NCBI GenBank assembly: GCA_030704615.1
Contig: CM060732.1
Span: forward strand, 31,849,053 to 31,913,052
Reading direction: 5' to 3'
DNA from: Takakia lepidozioides
Lineage: Eukaryota; Streptophyta; Takakiopsida; Takakiales; Takakiaceae
DNA: 64,000 nt
Made by a program: the position numbers and the translations under genes. Below, one piece after another: positions 43,624-55,182 of the stretch. Numbering within the stretch: the stretch's first letter is position 1; each line of letters starts with the position of its first letter. The notes beneath the pieces are model-generated. The model did not search any database. It saw only the letters and a list, made by a program, of their open reading frames with translations, and was not told the DNA's origin.

Positions 43624-44392
43624 AAACCAAGGCACTACGATCGCTGTGAATGCACCCTGCATACTAAAAACCAAAGATTATTTTTATCTTGCTTCAATAA
43701 AGTTATATAAGGGCCTCTGTCCCCTTGTATTCATTTCATTTACATTGCATGCCATGTGGTAACCACACAAGGCTTCTTCAGTCCCGCCTCCAGGGGCTCT
43801 CTAATCTTGTCCCACGCATAATTTGTGGATTTGGTTGTTGGTTTTTTCACTACTCATGGACTATCCTCTTTCAATGCAGAAGTAACCATGCAATGGGGCG
43901 CCAAGCACAAGCCTCATGGGAGCCCAACAAGGGAATGAAGAAGCTTTACAAGTCCAGAACATTGTTTCTTACAAACTGATGGAATTTAGAAATGAGTTTT
44001 GTGATGGACTGCGGTACTAGAACTTGTCCTGCAAGAAAATCAAATCCAAAGCTTGCCTAAACTTTCGCACGTAAACTAAGAGACACTAGTACATATCGCT
44101 GTGAATGCACCTTGCATACTGAAACCAACGCACTAGTATCACTGTGAATGCACCTGCATACTGAAAACTATGACATTAGTATCGCCATGAATGCACCCTA
44201 CATACTGAAAACCAAGGCACTAGTATCGCTGTGAATGCACCTTGCATACTGAAAACCAAGGCACTAGTATCGCTGTGAATGCACCTTGCATACTGAAAAC
44301 CAAGACACTAGTATCGCTGTGAATGCACCTTGCATACTGAAAACCAACACACTAGCATATTCAAAACCAAGACACTAGTACGCTGTGAATGG
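43560..44392. repeat. 44-bp minisatellite split in two blocks
   Basis: Unit GAATGCACCCTGCATACTGA + AAACCAAGGCACTA + about 10 more bases. About three copies at 43560-43678 and about seven to eight at 44092-44392. Between them lie about 410 bp of other DNA that begins near the LINE-end motif AAGGGCCTCTGTCCCC (43708). Confidence 0.85.
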
Positions 44393-44570
44393 ATTGATGC
44401 AGATAGTGGTACCAATAAATTAAAAATTTCCACAATCTGAGTGGATCCAGGCTTCTCGATCAGTCAGAACATCCTTATCTTTATCCAATAAAATGTTTCG
44501 TACAACCTCATCTGCTTCACTTGTATGAATTTCCTTGCTGGTATCAATGGAACCCACCATGAGGAGCTTC

Positions 44571-44879
44571 TTAACTCATCACTTTTCTTTTTGTCCCATC
44601 AAAAACCATCTCCCAATCTGCCGGGTTAAATGCATTGAAGTATTTCTTCCAGGATTGTCCTTCAACAAGTGCCTTTTTTCTAAGGTCTTTGATTATCCTC
44701 TCCCTTGCCATGGTGAGTGGGACTCTCCTCCTCACTTTGTTGAGGAATCTCATCTCCTTATCCAACTGATCTTTGACATCCTTGATGTCTCTCTGCAAGC
44801 TCCAGATCTCAGCATCTGACTTTTCAGACCATGTCCTCAATTGGGCAATTTCTGTCTTCAACAGGGCAATCTCAACCAA
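44571..44879 (-). CDS. Coiled-coil ORF, unknown family
   Basis: 102 codons. EIALLKTEIAQLRTWSEKSD and IWSLQRDIKDVKDQLDKEMR show heptad spacing, followed by MARERIIKDLRKKAL and GQSWKKYFNAFNPADWEMVF. No known domain. The layout coiled coil, then R.L.KD.R.K, then SW, resembles the ORF at 47061-47603, so both may be relics of one repeated gene. No introns or start assigned. Confidence 0.4.
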   Translation of the reverse strand: MVEIALLKTEIAQLRTWSEKSDAEIWSLQRDIKDVKDQLDKEMRFLNKVRRRVPLTMARERIIKDLRKKALVEGQSWKKYFNAFNPADWEMVFDGTKRKVMS

Positions 44880-46069
44880 ACAGGAATATACTGGATTCAG
44901 ACCGTCTGATACTTAGAAAATTCTTTATAGTTTTCTTTTCTAGCTGAACATGCTAGCAAAATATGGCATCTATGGTTCAAATTACCGTTATATCGCCCAT
45001 CTATAATAAGCCAAGCAGTATGATCATCATACACTACCCGAAGCTCACGATCCTCGCCTCAACTCGGCTCTGTAGCATCATCTGCTTATGCGTTAGTCAC
45101 CCTCCAAAGTTTGCTTGTGTGTGCTGCTTGCCATGTCAGAAGTAACTTAGGTAAACCAGGGTTGGGTCAGTATTACTTTTTCTAATACCAGCCGGGTCTT
45201 GATATTGAAATATTTTTTATTTCTAATACTGGTCAGTTCACTGTTCCATAGTACCTTAGATCTTCATAAATATTGTAGAAGCATAATTTTTATTTGCGGA
45301 CTGGTATCAAACGAAAAATTTTCCAATGATAATATAACCAGCCGGTAACCGACCCGCATACAAATAAGAGTGGCAGCCAAACATGACACCTTCAATTTAT
45401 AAGCATACCTGATTTCCAACAGAAAAATATTTTGTACATATATGTAGAAATCAGTCAAGAAAACTGAGACTCGGCTGTAGTCATTTGTGCTATCTATCAT
45501 TGGAGAATTTCCAAACGACTTTTTCCTTCAGTGTCACTCGATAACATATCCAAATTGACATACCCTCCGAGATGGATATGGATGCATTTGCCCCCTCAAT
45601 ATTCTACAACATATATCAAAGATGAAATCCACAGTAGTAGTCTTAATGCCTCACAACACCATTTCTAATTGTAATCCCAACCTATTATCTCATGTTTGAA
45701 AGTTATCTACTTGACAACTATCTACTCCTTCACCACTATCAATAAGAGAAAATTACGAAATACTCAATTCCTTCCGACCTAGCACTTAAATGAAAACATT
45801 GGTGCCTTTGATGGCCCTAGTGCCTGTGCCATAATCCAATAACAGTGGGTATGAGTATTTTTGCAAAGATGAAGAAGCAGAGATTGGTAAATCCCACATT
45901 CACCCTCGGCCATTGCATCAAACAGTCCATGTCTACAAAAGAAGCCCAAACTCTCAAGAGGCCAAAAAAAATGCGTAGGGTTGATACTTGATACCTTGCG
46001 CATGGTCTTATTATTTGGCCCTGATACATGTATTGCTAAGGTATTGCCTTTGCAAATACCAGCCTAGGT

Positions 46070-46425
46070 AGGGTCCTCGTTCGTAAGTTGGTTGAAGGCA
46101 AGGTGGTTTACTTTGAGAGAGTTGACTCGGTGAACAAACGGGTGCAAATTCGACAATACTACAAGTTACATCTTAATGAGGGATATTGCTCTACCATTGA
46201 GAAGTTCGACCCGTTATTGTTTGGTGATGATTATCTGCACTATGATCCTAATGTCATCTAGATCGTTGACATCGGGCCATTAGATGTTAATCCAACTACC
46301 CATGGTTTTGAATTCTATATATTTGCGAGCCCTTCCAATGACCTCTTTCGTGGTGGAAGAAAAGCATTGGGAACCTTGTATCTCTGTACTCCCTTGTTCA
46401 CCTTGGAAGAGATGGATTGTTGTAG
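46070..46425 (+). pseudogene. Unrecognised open frame with one stop
   Basis: Reading from about 46070: VLVRKLVEGKVVYFERVDSV, RQYYKLHLNEGYCSTIEKFD, PLLFGDDYLHYDPNVI, one TAG near 46258, then IVDIGPLDVNPTTHGFEFYI and onward to about 46425. Length and composition suggest old coding sequence. Family unknown; probably repeat-derived. Confidence 0.3.
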
Positions 46426-47060
46426 GACATGAATTCGTACTTTCCAAGAAGTAACAAATGAAGAAATGGAGGTTTTAGGGGTCTACATGAAACCTAAAGA
46501 TAAATACCCATAAACATTGCAATGTCTTTATTTACCTCTCTTTATATAGGGCCCACCCTAGAGAGGGCAATAGCACAAGCTGAAATGACTCTTAAATACA
46601 CATGGTAGCCAGTGTCTTCTCTCTCCTGGCATGACACACTAACTTAAGACCCTTGATTGCAATGAAACACCAATCATTTACCCGACCAAGTTGTCTAATA
46701 GTTCTTGTAATCTTAAACAAGGGTGATGAATCTTAAAATTAAAATTAATATTTTTGCAAGTTGACTTATATCTAATATTCAATAACCGGAAGGCAGTAGC
46801 CCTTCCCAATTATAGTCAAAACTTACATTCACACATTGACCAAAAAATGATTCATTTCAAGTTGTATGATCAACTACGATTGTCTGAAAGCATATATACA
46901 TCACTATATTTGAATTCTCTATTGCATTCTAAATCCAAATTGACCAAAATCCCCATATTGATGTGTAATTGCCGTCATAATATCCTTGATGTACATTTCA
47001 AAAAAGCCAAGTTGGGATTCATCGATATGTACACACTTAATGTTTTACGGTCTTTATTAA

Positions 47061-47603
47061 TTATATCTGCAACTTGTCAATATTGGTTTCATCTTGGGGC
47101 TCATCCTCCAAAAAATGTTCAACTGAATATCCTTTGTTCACTATCTTGAATATCTCTCCCCATGTTGGTTGGATGTGTGGGTCCATCCCTTTTATTACCA
47201 TTGCCAAATCCCAAGGGGTGTAACCAAATGCCCAAGAATTGAGCTTTGTAGAAGAAGGACATAGAAACTCCATAATTTTAGGCCAGAATTTCAATGGTAT
47301 TTTTGCAGTAATTAGTTGTTGGTTGGTTAGTGCACTTAGACAATGGCTCCAACTTTGCTTTGGTGTGGGAGCAGGTAAATAGTTCACATCCAATATTTTC
47401 GTTCTTATATCCTTAACAAGCTCTCTCAATACCAACTTGTTCCTCTTAATACGCTCTTCTTGCGCTTCTTTTTCCAAAATTGTAATCCTTTTTTCAAGCT
47501 CCCCATATTTCTTTTCCAATGCTGTGTAATTTGCGGCTTCTATAGCTTCCTTCACTTCAGTAATACTGATGGTTGGCTTGAGTATCTTTGACACTATTAA
47601 CAC
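47061..47603 (-). CDS. Coiled-coil ORF, unknown family, 180 residues
   Basis: Opens MLIVSKILKPTISITEVKEA. The coiled coil LEKKYGELEKRITILEKEAQ is followed by LVLRELVKDIRTKILDVNYL, PTPKQSWSHCLSALTNQQLI, FWPKIMEFLCPSSTKLNSWA and GYTPWDLAMVIKGMDPHIQP. It ends acidic (EDEPQDETNIDKLQI). The longest unbroken frame in this AT-rich stretch, so coding at some time is likely. No domain recognised. Related in layout to 44571-44879. Confidence 0.45.
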   Translation of the reverse strand: MLIVSKILKPTISITEVKEAIEAANYTALEKKYGELEKRITILEKEAQEERIKRNKLVLRELVKDIRTKILDVNYLPAPTPKQSWSHCLSALTNQQLITAKIPLKFWPKIMEFLCPSSTKLNSWAFGYTPWDLAMVIKGMDPHIQPTWGEIFKIVNKGYSVEHFLEDEPQDETNIDKLQI

Positions 47604-47609
47604 TACGAT

Positions 47610-49450
47610 TGATAATCTGAGGTTGATATACTTTTCTTATGACTTTCTCTAAAATAAATACAAATATTGACAATCTGCAAGAACAACAACAATGACAATA
47701 TGTGATTTATGTTAGATTTTGATTAAGAAATAGAAATTAAATTAGATACTACATATATTTTACTTTTTTTGAACTTGGTCGGTTTGGATTGTATAGCTGC
47801 AAGCTCCTTATGTTTTTTCTTAAAACAAATATAAAAAATACGAATATATATTCACTAAATGACAATGCATTTCGAAGCTTACAACACAACGTGAGTGGTA
47901 TCATACATGATGAACATCTCCTAACAATTTGTTATAACTTTTGGATTAGATCAAACATGTGCATAACTAAGTTATTCTTGTAACATACCATCCATTGAAT
48001 TTTTTTGAATGATAAGTAGTACTCATGACTGGCATCTAATTGTCAAATACTTTTCTGGTTTTCTCAAATAAATATGTTACAGATCATTAGTAGTGCAGCT
48101 GAATCCATTCAACATTAATTTGTAGGCCTGTTTAGATAGATAATAGTGTTTTGGAGTGTGCATCAACTTTCTCAAGTAGAATAGTAATTATTTTCGCTTC
48201 ATCATCAGTACATGCTCATACTTTCAACCAACCATCTCTAGCAACATTTTTTTATCTCAACTAAAGAGGCCCCATGATTTTATGTGGCTATAAAGTTATG
48301 GAGGAAAAATAAAAAGGACATGGTCTTTCCAAATGTCGGTCACTACAGAAAGGTATTGTGATATCATCAAGTAGTGAATAAACATGTTTATTTAGATAAA
48401 ATTTGGACCTCTTCATTGACAAAATTTATAATTTATATACAAATGAAAAGAAATTTAATTTGTTTGCCTGAGTAAAAAGATCTTAGCAAAGGTGTTATTC
48501 AAAATCTTTTTGACAATAGTTTATATAATGACTTGTATGTGAAATCAATAAGATGTCATTTTTTTTTTGGTATTAGAATGACCTTATACTAGAAATCTCA
48601 GCGTTTTGAACTCAATAAACACAAAGAATATATAAATACATTGGCTCTAGGACAAAATACACTAAAAATGAAGTAAATGGAATGAGAAGAGAGACAAGAA
48701 ACAAGAGAATGAACAATCCTGCATTGAACTGTCCTATCTATACGTTGGACAAATTGTAAAACATGTACATCATATACCTTTCATGTGAGGACTCATTAAG
48801 TAATGTTCATGGTGAAAGTTGTATTTGCTTCTGCTTTCTCAACTCCTTGTCATTCATCTTATTCTCCATTCCATAGACAAATTCATAAGGTGCTGAACCA
48901 TTGCAAATCTCCATAATGCAAACTTTGTATATCCTTTGCTGCGGCTAATAATTCAACAGATAATGTTTTTCTTCTCTCAAAATAGATAAAAATTCCCAGA
49001 TCATTATTCGTAAAATTACAAATATCTTGAATTAAAAAATTATACAAGTTAAATTCGTAGGGCGGTATAGAATGCTTTTTAAGAGCCAATGGTATTTGCT
49101 GTCATCTTGTTGGAGTAAGTTGGAGGTTGTTAAGGGACCTTTGAAAATCTGAAATTTCGATATTAGATCATCTCATATTTATTATGTCTCCACTCCTAAA
49201 GGGACTCTCACGTCTCATACATATGTTGCTTGGTTGCTGTTGTTTAACCAATTACTAACAAAGTTTTATAATTGCTGACATAACCATAGGATGTAAACGC
49301 AAACCTAATTGGGCCCTATCTACTGAAATTTGTTTGACGATCCACCTGGTGGTAATAATAAGTAAAATTCTGGATAATTTCTTGGCGATTTCTTGCATTA
49401 GTATTGTTCTGAATTCAATTTGCCTGTACAATTTCGGAAGGTAAATGGTC
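47610..49450. other. AT-rich intergenic DNA, no supported gene
   Basis: Only short AT-rich frames. No motif or repeat structure that I can name. Confidence 0.45.
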
Positions 49451-52400
49451 TAGGTGATTTATTGTCATGAAAAACAGATGAAGCTTATTTTCATCCGTAG
49501 CTCACATCCACGAAAAATTAGCAGTAGCGAGACAGTAAACAAGTCGTCGGCAGGCCACGCAATAACCAATGAACAACCGCCAGCTGGCTTTTCCGTTTCT
49601 GACGCTTTGATTTCTGGCGGACGGGCCCATGGGGCGGCCGGCCCACGCTGCCACGTGGGGCCCAGGTTTCCTACCACGTGGCTAAACCCGGTGGTGGAGC
49701 CGCTGCCCCTCCACACTGCCCGCACTAGTTAACATTCATCCATCCACCGCAACCATTACAATATACCCGCATTACCAATTCTGTGGTCCTCCTTCGAAAA
49801 GCCTCGCAATGTGTGTCATCACGAACTTGTCATGTCGCATGCGTCCCACGCACTATGGAAACTAGGAATTAATATCTGCAAGAGGAGCCTTTGCGCACGA
49901 CTCTCAAATCCTCTGTAAGAATTGTACCCCTTGCGAAGCCCGCTGAAAAATTTCAATTGCCCACCCTCGGAACACTAAAATGCTTCAAGTTGGGGGCCGT
50001 AGTCCAGAATACAGCAACGGAATTGCGCAACTGGGAAATTCCTTCGGGAAGAAAAAAAAGAAGAAAAAGAAAAAAGAACTAAAGAAATTGGTTATAAAAA
50101 GTTGTTTTTCTCTTTTTTTATTGAAAAAATCCCAAGGCACGACTACAAATCTAGTGAGCAGATGGATGTCCCCTTAATCATCAGCCGCTTTATACTTACG
50201 CACTAATCGACATTATCCTTAGCTGCCACCTGTCCCTATCTCGGTCGTGACACCGTTGGATGGATGGATGGAGAACATCCAACTGGGTTTTGATGAGGAA
50301 AGACAGGCATAAAAGTGGGGAGGTGCACCCCTGGGTTTTCACATTTTATTACTCAAAAACAAAAAAGTTCTGAAATTAAGATTGTTTTTAGTGAACTTGC
50401 AAAAATACGTGGAAATTAGCGAAGGGTGGCGGAACGTGGATGGATCCCGGCAGCGAGGGCGGCGGGGCTGCGAGACCTAACGCCTAGGCACCTACTCATA
50501 GGAACCTACACCGGCACGCCTACACCTAAAGCCAACCAACCCTAGCCTAACGCCCACTCTTTATTACCTCCCCAGTCAGCATTTGACCGTGGTTAAGTCC
50601 CCGGCCGGTGTGGTCAATTTCCGGGATGTTTTGTCGCTTTCGTGCCGGCGGATAACTCGCCGGTTCTGCCAGTATTCCCGACCGTCCATATCCGTCCTTC
50701 GGACCGGTCCTGAACATTCCTTTTCGGGCATATCATCCATGCCATCACATCCCATGTCAGGGGAATGTGATGCCATCCATCGGCCGTGGATGACGGCTCA
50801 TTGAATGGAAATGGCTATACTATATTACGTCAATAGAATAAATTAATGCGCAACCGTAGGATGCGTGTGACGGAATGGACGGTTTCACGCCATCCAATTG
50901 TGGATAATGAACAGTGGAGATCTGGTGGGGTCCTCGCGTGGATGACGACTGTTTGTTTTCCGTTGCTGCCACGAGGATCCGACGTCAAACTCGTGCCTCC
51001 CATCCAATCCCTTCGTTCCCCCACAACAACTTGTACTCATTTCTTCGCAGCTCCGTTGCACCATCCCGCCAGCCCTTGTTTTCAATACAACCGGCTTCTT
51101 TCCGCGTTAAAAACGTCGGTAAAGAACTCACATCCGTTTGATTATTATTATTCTTGTCTTACTCAGGAGACTAGGCTCTGTATTTTCTCGGATAACTTAG
51201 TGCAATCCGGAAGTGACACATACCTGAGGCTTGCTTCGGCAGGAATCTACCCCTTTTTGGGAGTCGAGCACTGAAGTGGATGGATGGTGATGGGTTCATC
51301 CGTCGACACCTAATCTCACACCCGGAGGCTACGGCCATACGTGGAGGAAACGGGTTGGCTGGTGTTGGAATACTTGTTCCAAGGACGAATATGAATGTTT
51401 CCTGCGGCTCTCGGTTGGGTCAGTCTATATATAAACATGAAAAGTAAATAATGGGGATGATCGTCATCCAGTCCCAAGATCTGGCGTCTATTTGTAGAGA
51501 GGGAGAGACGAATAATAAGTTAATAAAAGGGGGGGGGTGGAAGCGGGCGAGCAGACAGGGCAGCGCGGCGCGTGCGAGGGTGGCGGGAATCTGGAAGGGA
51601 TGAGCGGTGCAGGGCGGGACTGTGACGTGAGCGCGCTGGTTCGAACTCGAGGCCGCGGCGGTGGGAGGCGTTGAATGGGCGAAAAGCGGAGCAATAAATA
51701 GAATTAGTGAAATTCAGACAGGAATTTGGTGTTGGTGGATGAGCGGCCAATAAGCGGCGGGTGATGGCCCGGCAAGGCCGCGGGTGGCCCCGCCATCCGA
51801 CAGCCTCTGCGCCACTCTATAGCCCTAGGCGCCTACGTCTGCCGCGCCTCAGTCGCTAGCCCCCGCTTTGCTGCTCCGTGTCTGCAGCGGATGAGCGAGA
51901 CAAGTATCTGGTGTGGCGTGGGAGGATTGAGGGAGGAGGAGGGAAGGTCGGAAGGGAAGGGAAGGGAAGGGAAGGGAGGAGGTGTAGAGGTCGATGCTGA
52001 GTTTAGCTGAGAGATTTCTGATTCCCGGTCTGTGTGGGAAGTGGAAGATACATGTAGCTGGAGTGTGGAGGAGGAGACGTCGCCATTGTGGTGGCTGTGG
52101 TGAATGTATGTACTAGAAGCTAAGCGGCTGTTATGTACACAGAATGTCCACAGAAAGAAGGCTATGTTGCGTTGCAGTTGCAGACAGGTGCACGGTAGCA
52201 GGCCGGGGTTGAGATAAAGAGAGCTGTGGGAACAGATACAGGAGGAAAAAGGTGTCCAGAGAGAAAGAGAGGAGTTTGTGAGGTTAGGCGAAGAGAGTGT
52301 TAGGATGGCTTGAGAAGGGAGGTTGTGTTCCTTCCGCAATGGACGTGCGGAGTAAACGGCTGGGACGGCTGAGACCCCGAGCGTGGGAGAGACTGGAACT

Positions 52401-55182
52401 CATTGTTGTGCAGCTTTGGAGAATGTAGAGTGGTGACCGATAGGAGTGACAATTCACAGTGCTTGGGAGTTCAAGGCGTAAATCCGAAGACAATTCTTAG
52501 CAGTATACGTTTCTACTAGACCGATCTGCTAGAGATGAGTGACAAGTGACTTCATTCCTGACAAAACGAGGCTGCCAATCGAGCACTACTAGCCTATTAA
52601 ATGCAGGAGGCGAGAGCTCAGACGAAGGGGTTGGTAGTCAGGTGTTGCAACAACGTAAGGACAGCTCCAAGGTCCTAGGGATGAGTATAAATACGTTTCT
52701 GCTAGAGGACCAGGAGTCCATGAAGGCGGACAACAAGTTTCTATCGTCGCATTCTCCCATTACATGAGCGTAAGTATTCCGCCACCACACCGGCTCACTT
52801 CATAAATCCGTAAAGCCCTTTCGGGCATTACATGCGTTCATTTTTCAATCGCATAATTGCTTCAAGCTCTACTGAAAGTGGTGGCGCAGCTTCGGTAGAG
52901 CTGTTGCCTTACCACCGGTGTTTTTAGTGCGTTCAAGAAAGACACGCACTCATAGCCTGCCTTGCAAACTTGGCCCACAGCTTTCTAAGGTTTCCAATTG
53001 GTAGGGATTAAACGTAGCCCAGAGATCTCTCTAGCGGACATCACCGAGACCGAGTGTCTTGGGAGCATAGTGCAACTAGTGCCGTTCTTCACTATTCGTT
53101 ATGAAGGTCTGTGGGGCCGCTTTTCTTGAACATCCTGTAACTGGTATTCATCGCGATCTTCACAAGCACTGATGGAATCCCTTGAACATCAAGCTGGTAT
53201 CAAACCAAGCTTGTTGACCATCATACATTGATCTGTATGAATCAAAGTTATCATTACAGAGAGAGGATTCGACAGAAACGCCAAGTTTGAACTCAGACCT
53301 AGTATTTAACCACAGGAACTCACGCAAGCTACTCTTTCTCGCTCCTCGATGCTACACACTGGACCATGCCACTGGTCAATCGTGTCACTTGAAAAACTAG
53401 TTCAGGCCCCGCTGTGAAGGGGAACTCGATACAGCGAACTCAGGAGCATTTCCATGAGACGTTTCTGCAATACGTACCCGCAGAAGTCGTTTCCAGTGGG
53501 CTTCGCAAGTTGGAATTGTATTGCGATAGAACTCGACCCGTGTCTTCTAGTGGCAGCTGAGTTGGTATTGGGGCTATGCAAGCTTGGCCGACGGGCTGGT
53601 AGGATCTGAGACTGGACCGCGCACAGTAATTTTTGGAATGTACCTGATATTCCACTGAAGTCCTTACTTGTCTAGCAAGGGGAGTACGCAGACAGGCAAA
53701 CACTGGATGATGGTTATGTTTCTCAGCTTGCTGGAAAAATGGCAACAATGACCTGTAGGTGGTTTGTTTCAGTCCCAAGAAAATGAAGCCTGATCCTGTA
53801 GCTGCTCTGTAGCAGTTGAAGCTTTGGGATGAGAAAATGACCATTCTGAGTTGGCTTGTCCAGATACACAGAATCATCTCAAGTTTGGAATTTCCTGGCA
53901 AGCTGATATAGCTGTGTTTTAAAGTTGTCTCTAGTGAGGGGACGCGGGACTTATGATTGGGGGGATGTTGGGAGTGGGTGTTTCAGTTTGGCCTGAAGTT
54001 GTCATGTTGGAGTTTAAAGGGAGCTCCCTTCGGCCAAAGGAGGTTGGTCAGTGAGCTCAAGAGGGTCTCCTCTTCTGTAAACCAAGAAGGTTCCCTTGAC
54101 TCATGTGCGTGAAGGGAAGCAGGTGAACAGGTCGATGTGCAGCAACACAGATTTCTGCCTTAGCCAAATAAGCAAGTCCTTTCTGGTGGTTGGCCACCTC
54201 TTTCTTCTGCATTTGCTTATACTTCTGTCCCTTCCATCCCATCCACAACAACCCCATCCTATTCCCTCCTCGTTCTTTGAAGGCCACGGACAGATCTATG
54301 GGGAGCAAAACTTCAGGGAAACTGCGCGGCCCATTAGTTGCCACTGATTCCAATTTTTGAGCAGGAAAGCGATGGAAAACGGGGAGCCCATTGCTGGCAT
54401 AACATCAACACTGCAAAACCAGGAGTCTCGCAAATCTCCATGCTACTTGTGATTGTGGCTTGGAAAGCTGCTTTCATCTGGTCGAATATCTGCATAAGCA
54501 ACCAGGTTTCTGGCAAAAAGGGTTGTTGGGGGCATTGTTGATTTCGGGGAGTGCAAGGTGCAAAGTCGTTTTTAAGTGCTTCAGGTTTGTACAAAGCCAA
54601 GTAGCTGTTGCTACCTTGCACCTTGGTTCCACCATTTTGAGGTGGAAACTGGTGGAAAGTCTAATGGTGGTTCACAACCCAGCTTTCAACTCAGCACACT
54701 GCCCGAGTCCAAGTTTGTCACCATATATCTGACACCGCTCCTCCGTCCAGCCAATGGTTCTGATTGTTGAAAGATAAGTTCTTCCTTTAAGACCAAGTCC
54801 TCACAAGTCCTCCTGACTTGGTGCAGCATTGTGGCGATACAGGTCAAGGGAGCTCCAGCTCTACTTCTTGTCTCATCGTTGAATACTTCCAACTGATCAC
54901 TTGCCTCTACTGTCATTTCGGCGTCAAGGGTACTTATGCTCAGGTGCTGGTCCTGGGAGTCTTAGTGCGAGATACCACATTCATTTAATTGGTGCAGGAA
55001 TATGAGCTCTATCAGCTACTGAACTCCAGACTTTTCTGATTGTATCCGAGTGTGCATCCCAGTCTTACTTTTTCTGCTGGAGATTAGCTGTAGATTCTAG
55101 CAGCAAACACAGAAGATTTTCCTTCTGGAGTTTTCCTATTACCACTTACTTTGACCCGAGATCCCTTTGTCTGGTGTATGGG
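49450..55182. other. GC-richer upstream region of the SBP-box gene
   Basis: No supported coding region. Notable: two CACGTGG/CCACGTGG elements at about 49651 and 49674; GGATGGATGG runs near 50258 and 51279; a purine run (GGGAA repeats) at about 51945-51980; a CT/GA-rich zone at 51480-52300. These resemble promoter and 5' UTR sequence, possibly with a non-coding first exon for the gene at 55183, but I cannot place a transcription start. Confidence 0.4.

Noticed and set aside
53440-53901. 153-codon minus-strand frame upstream of the SBP gene
   Set aside because: No recognisable motif, no splice partners, ordinary composition; chance cannot be excluded.
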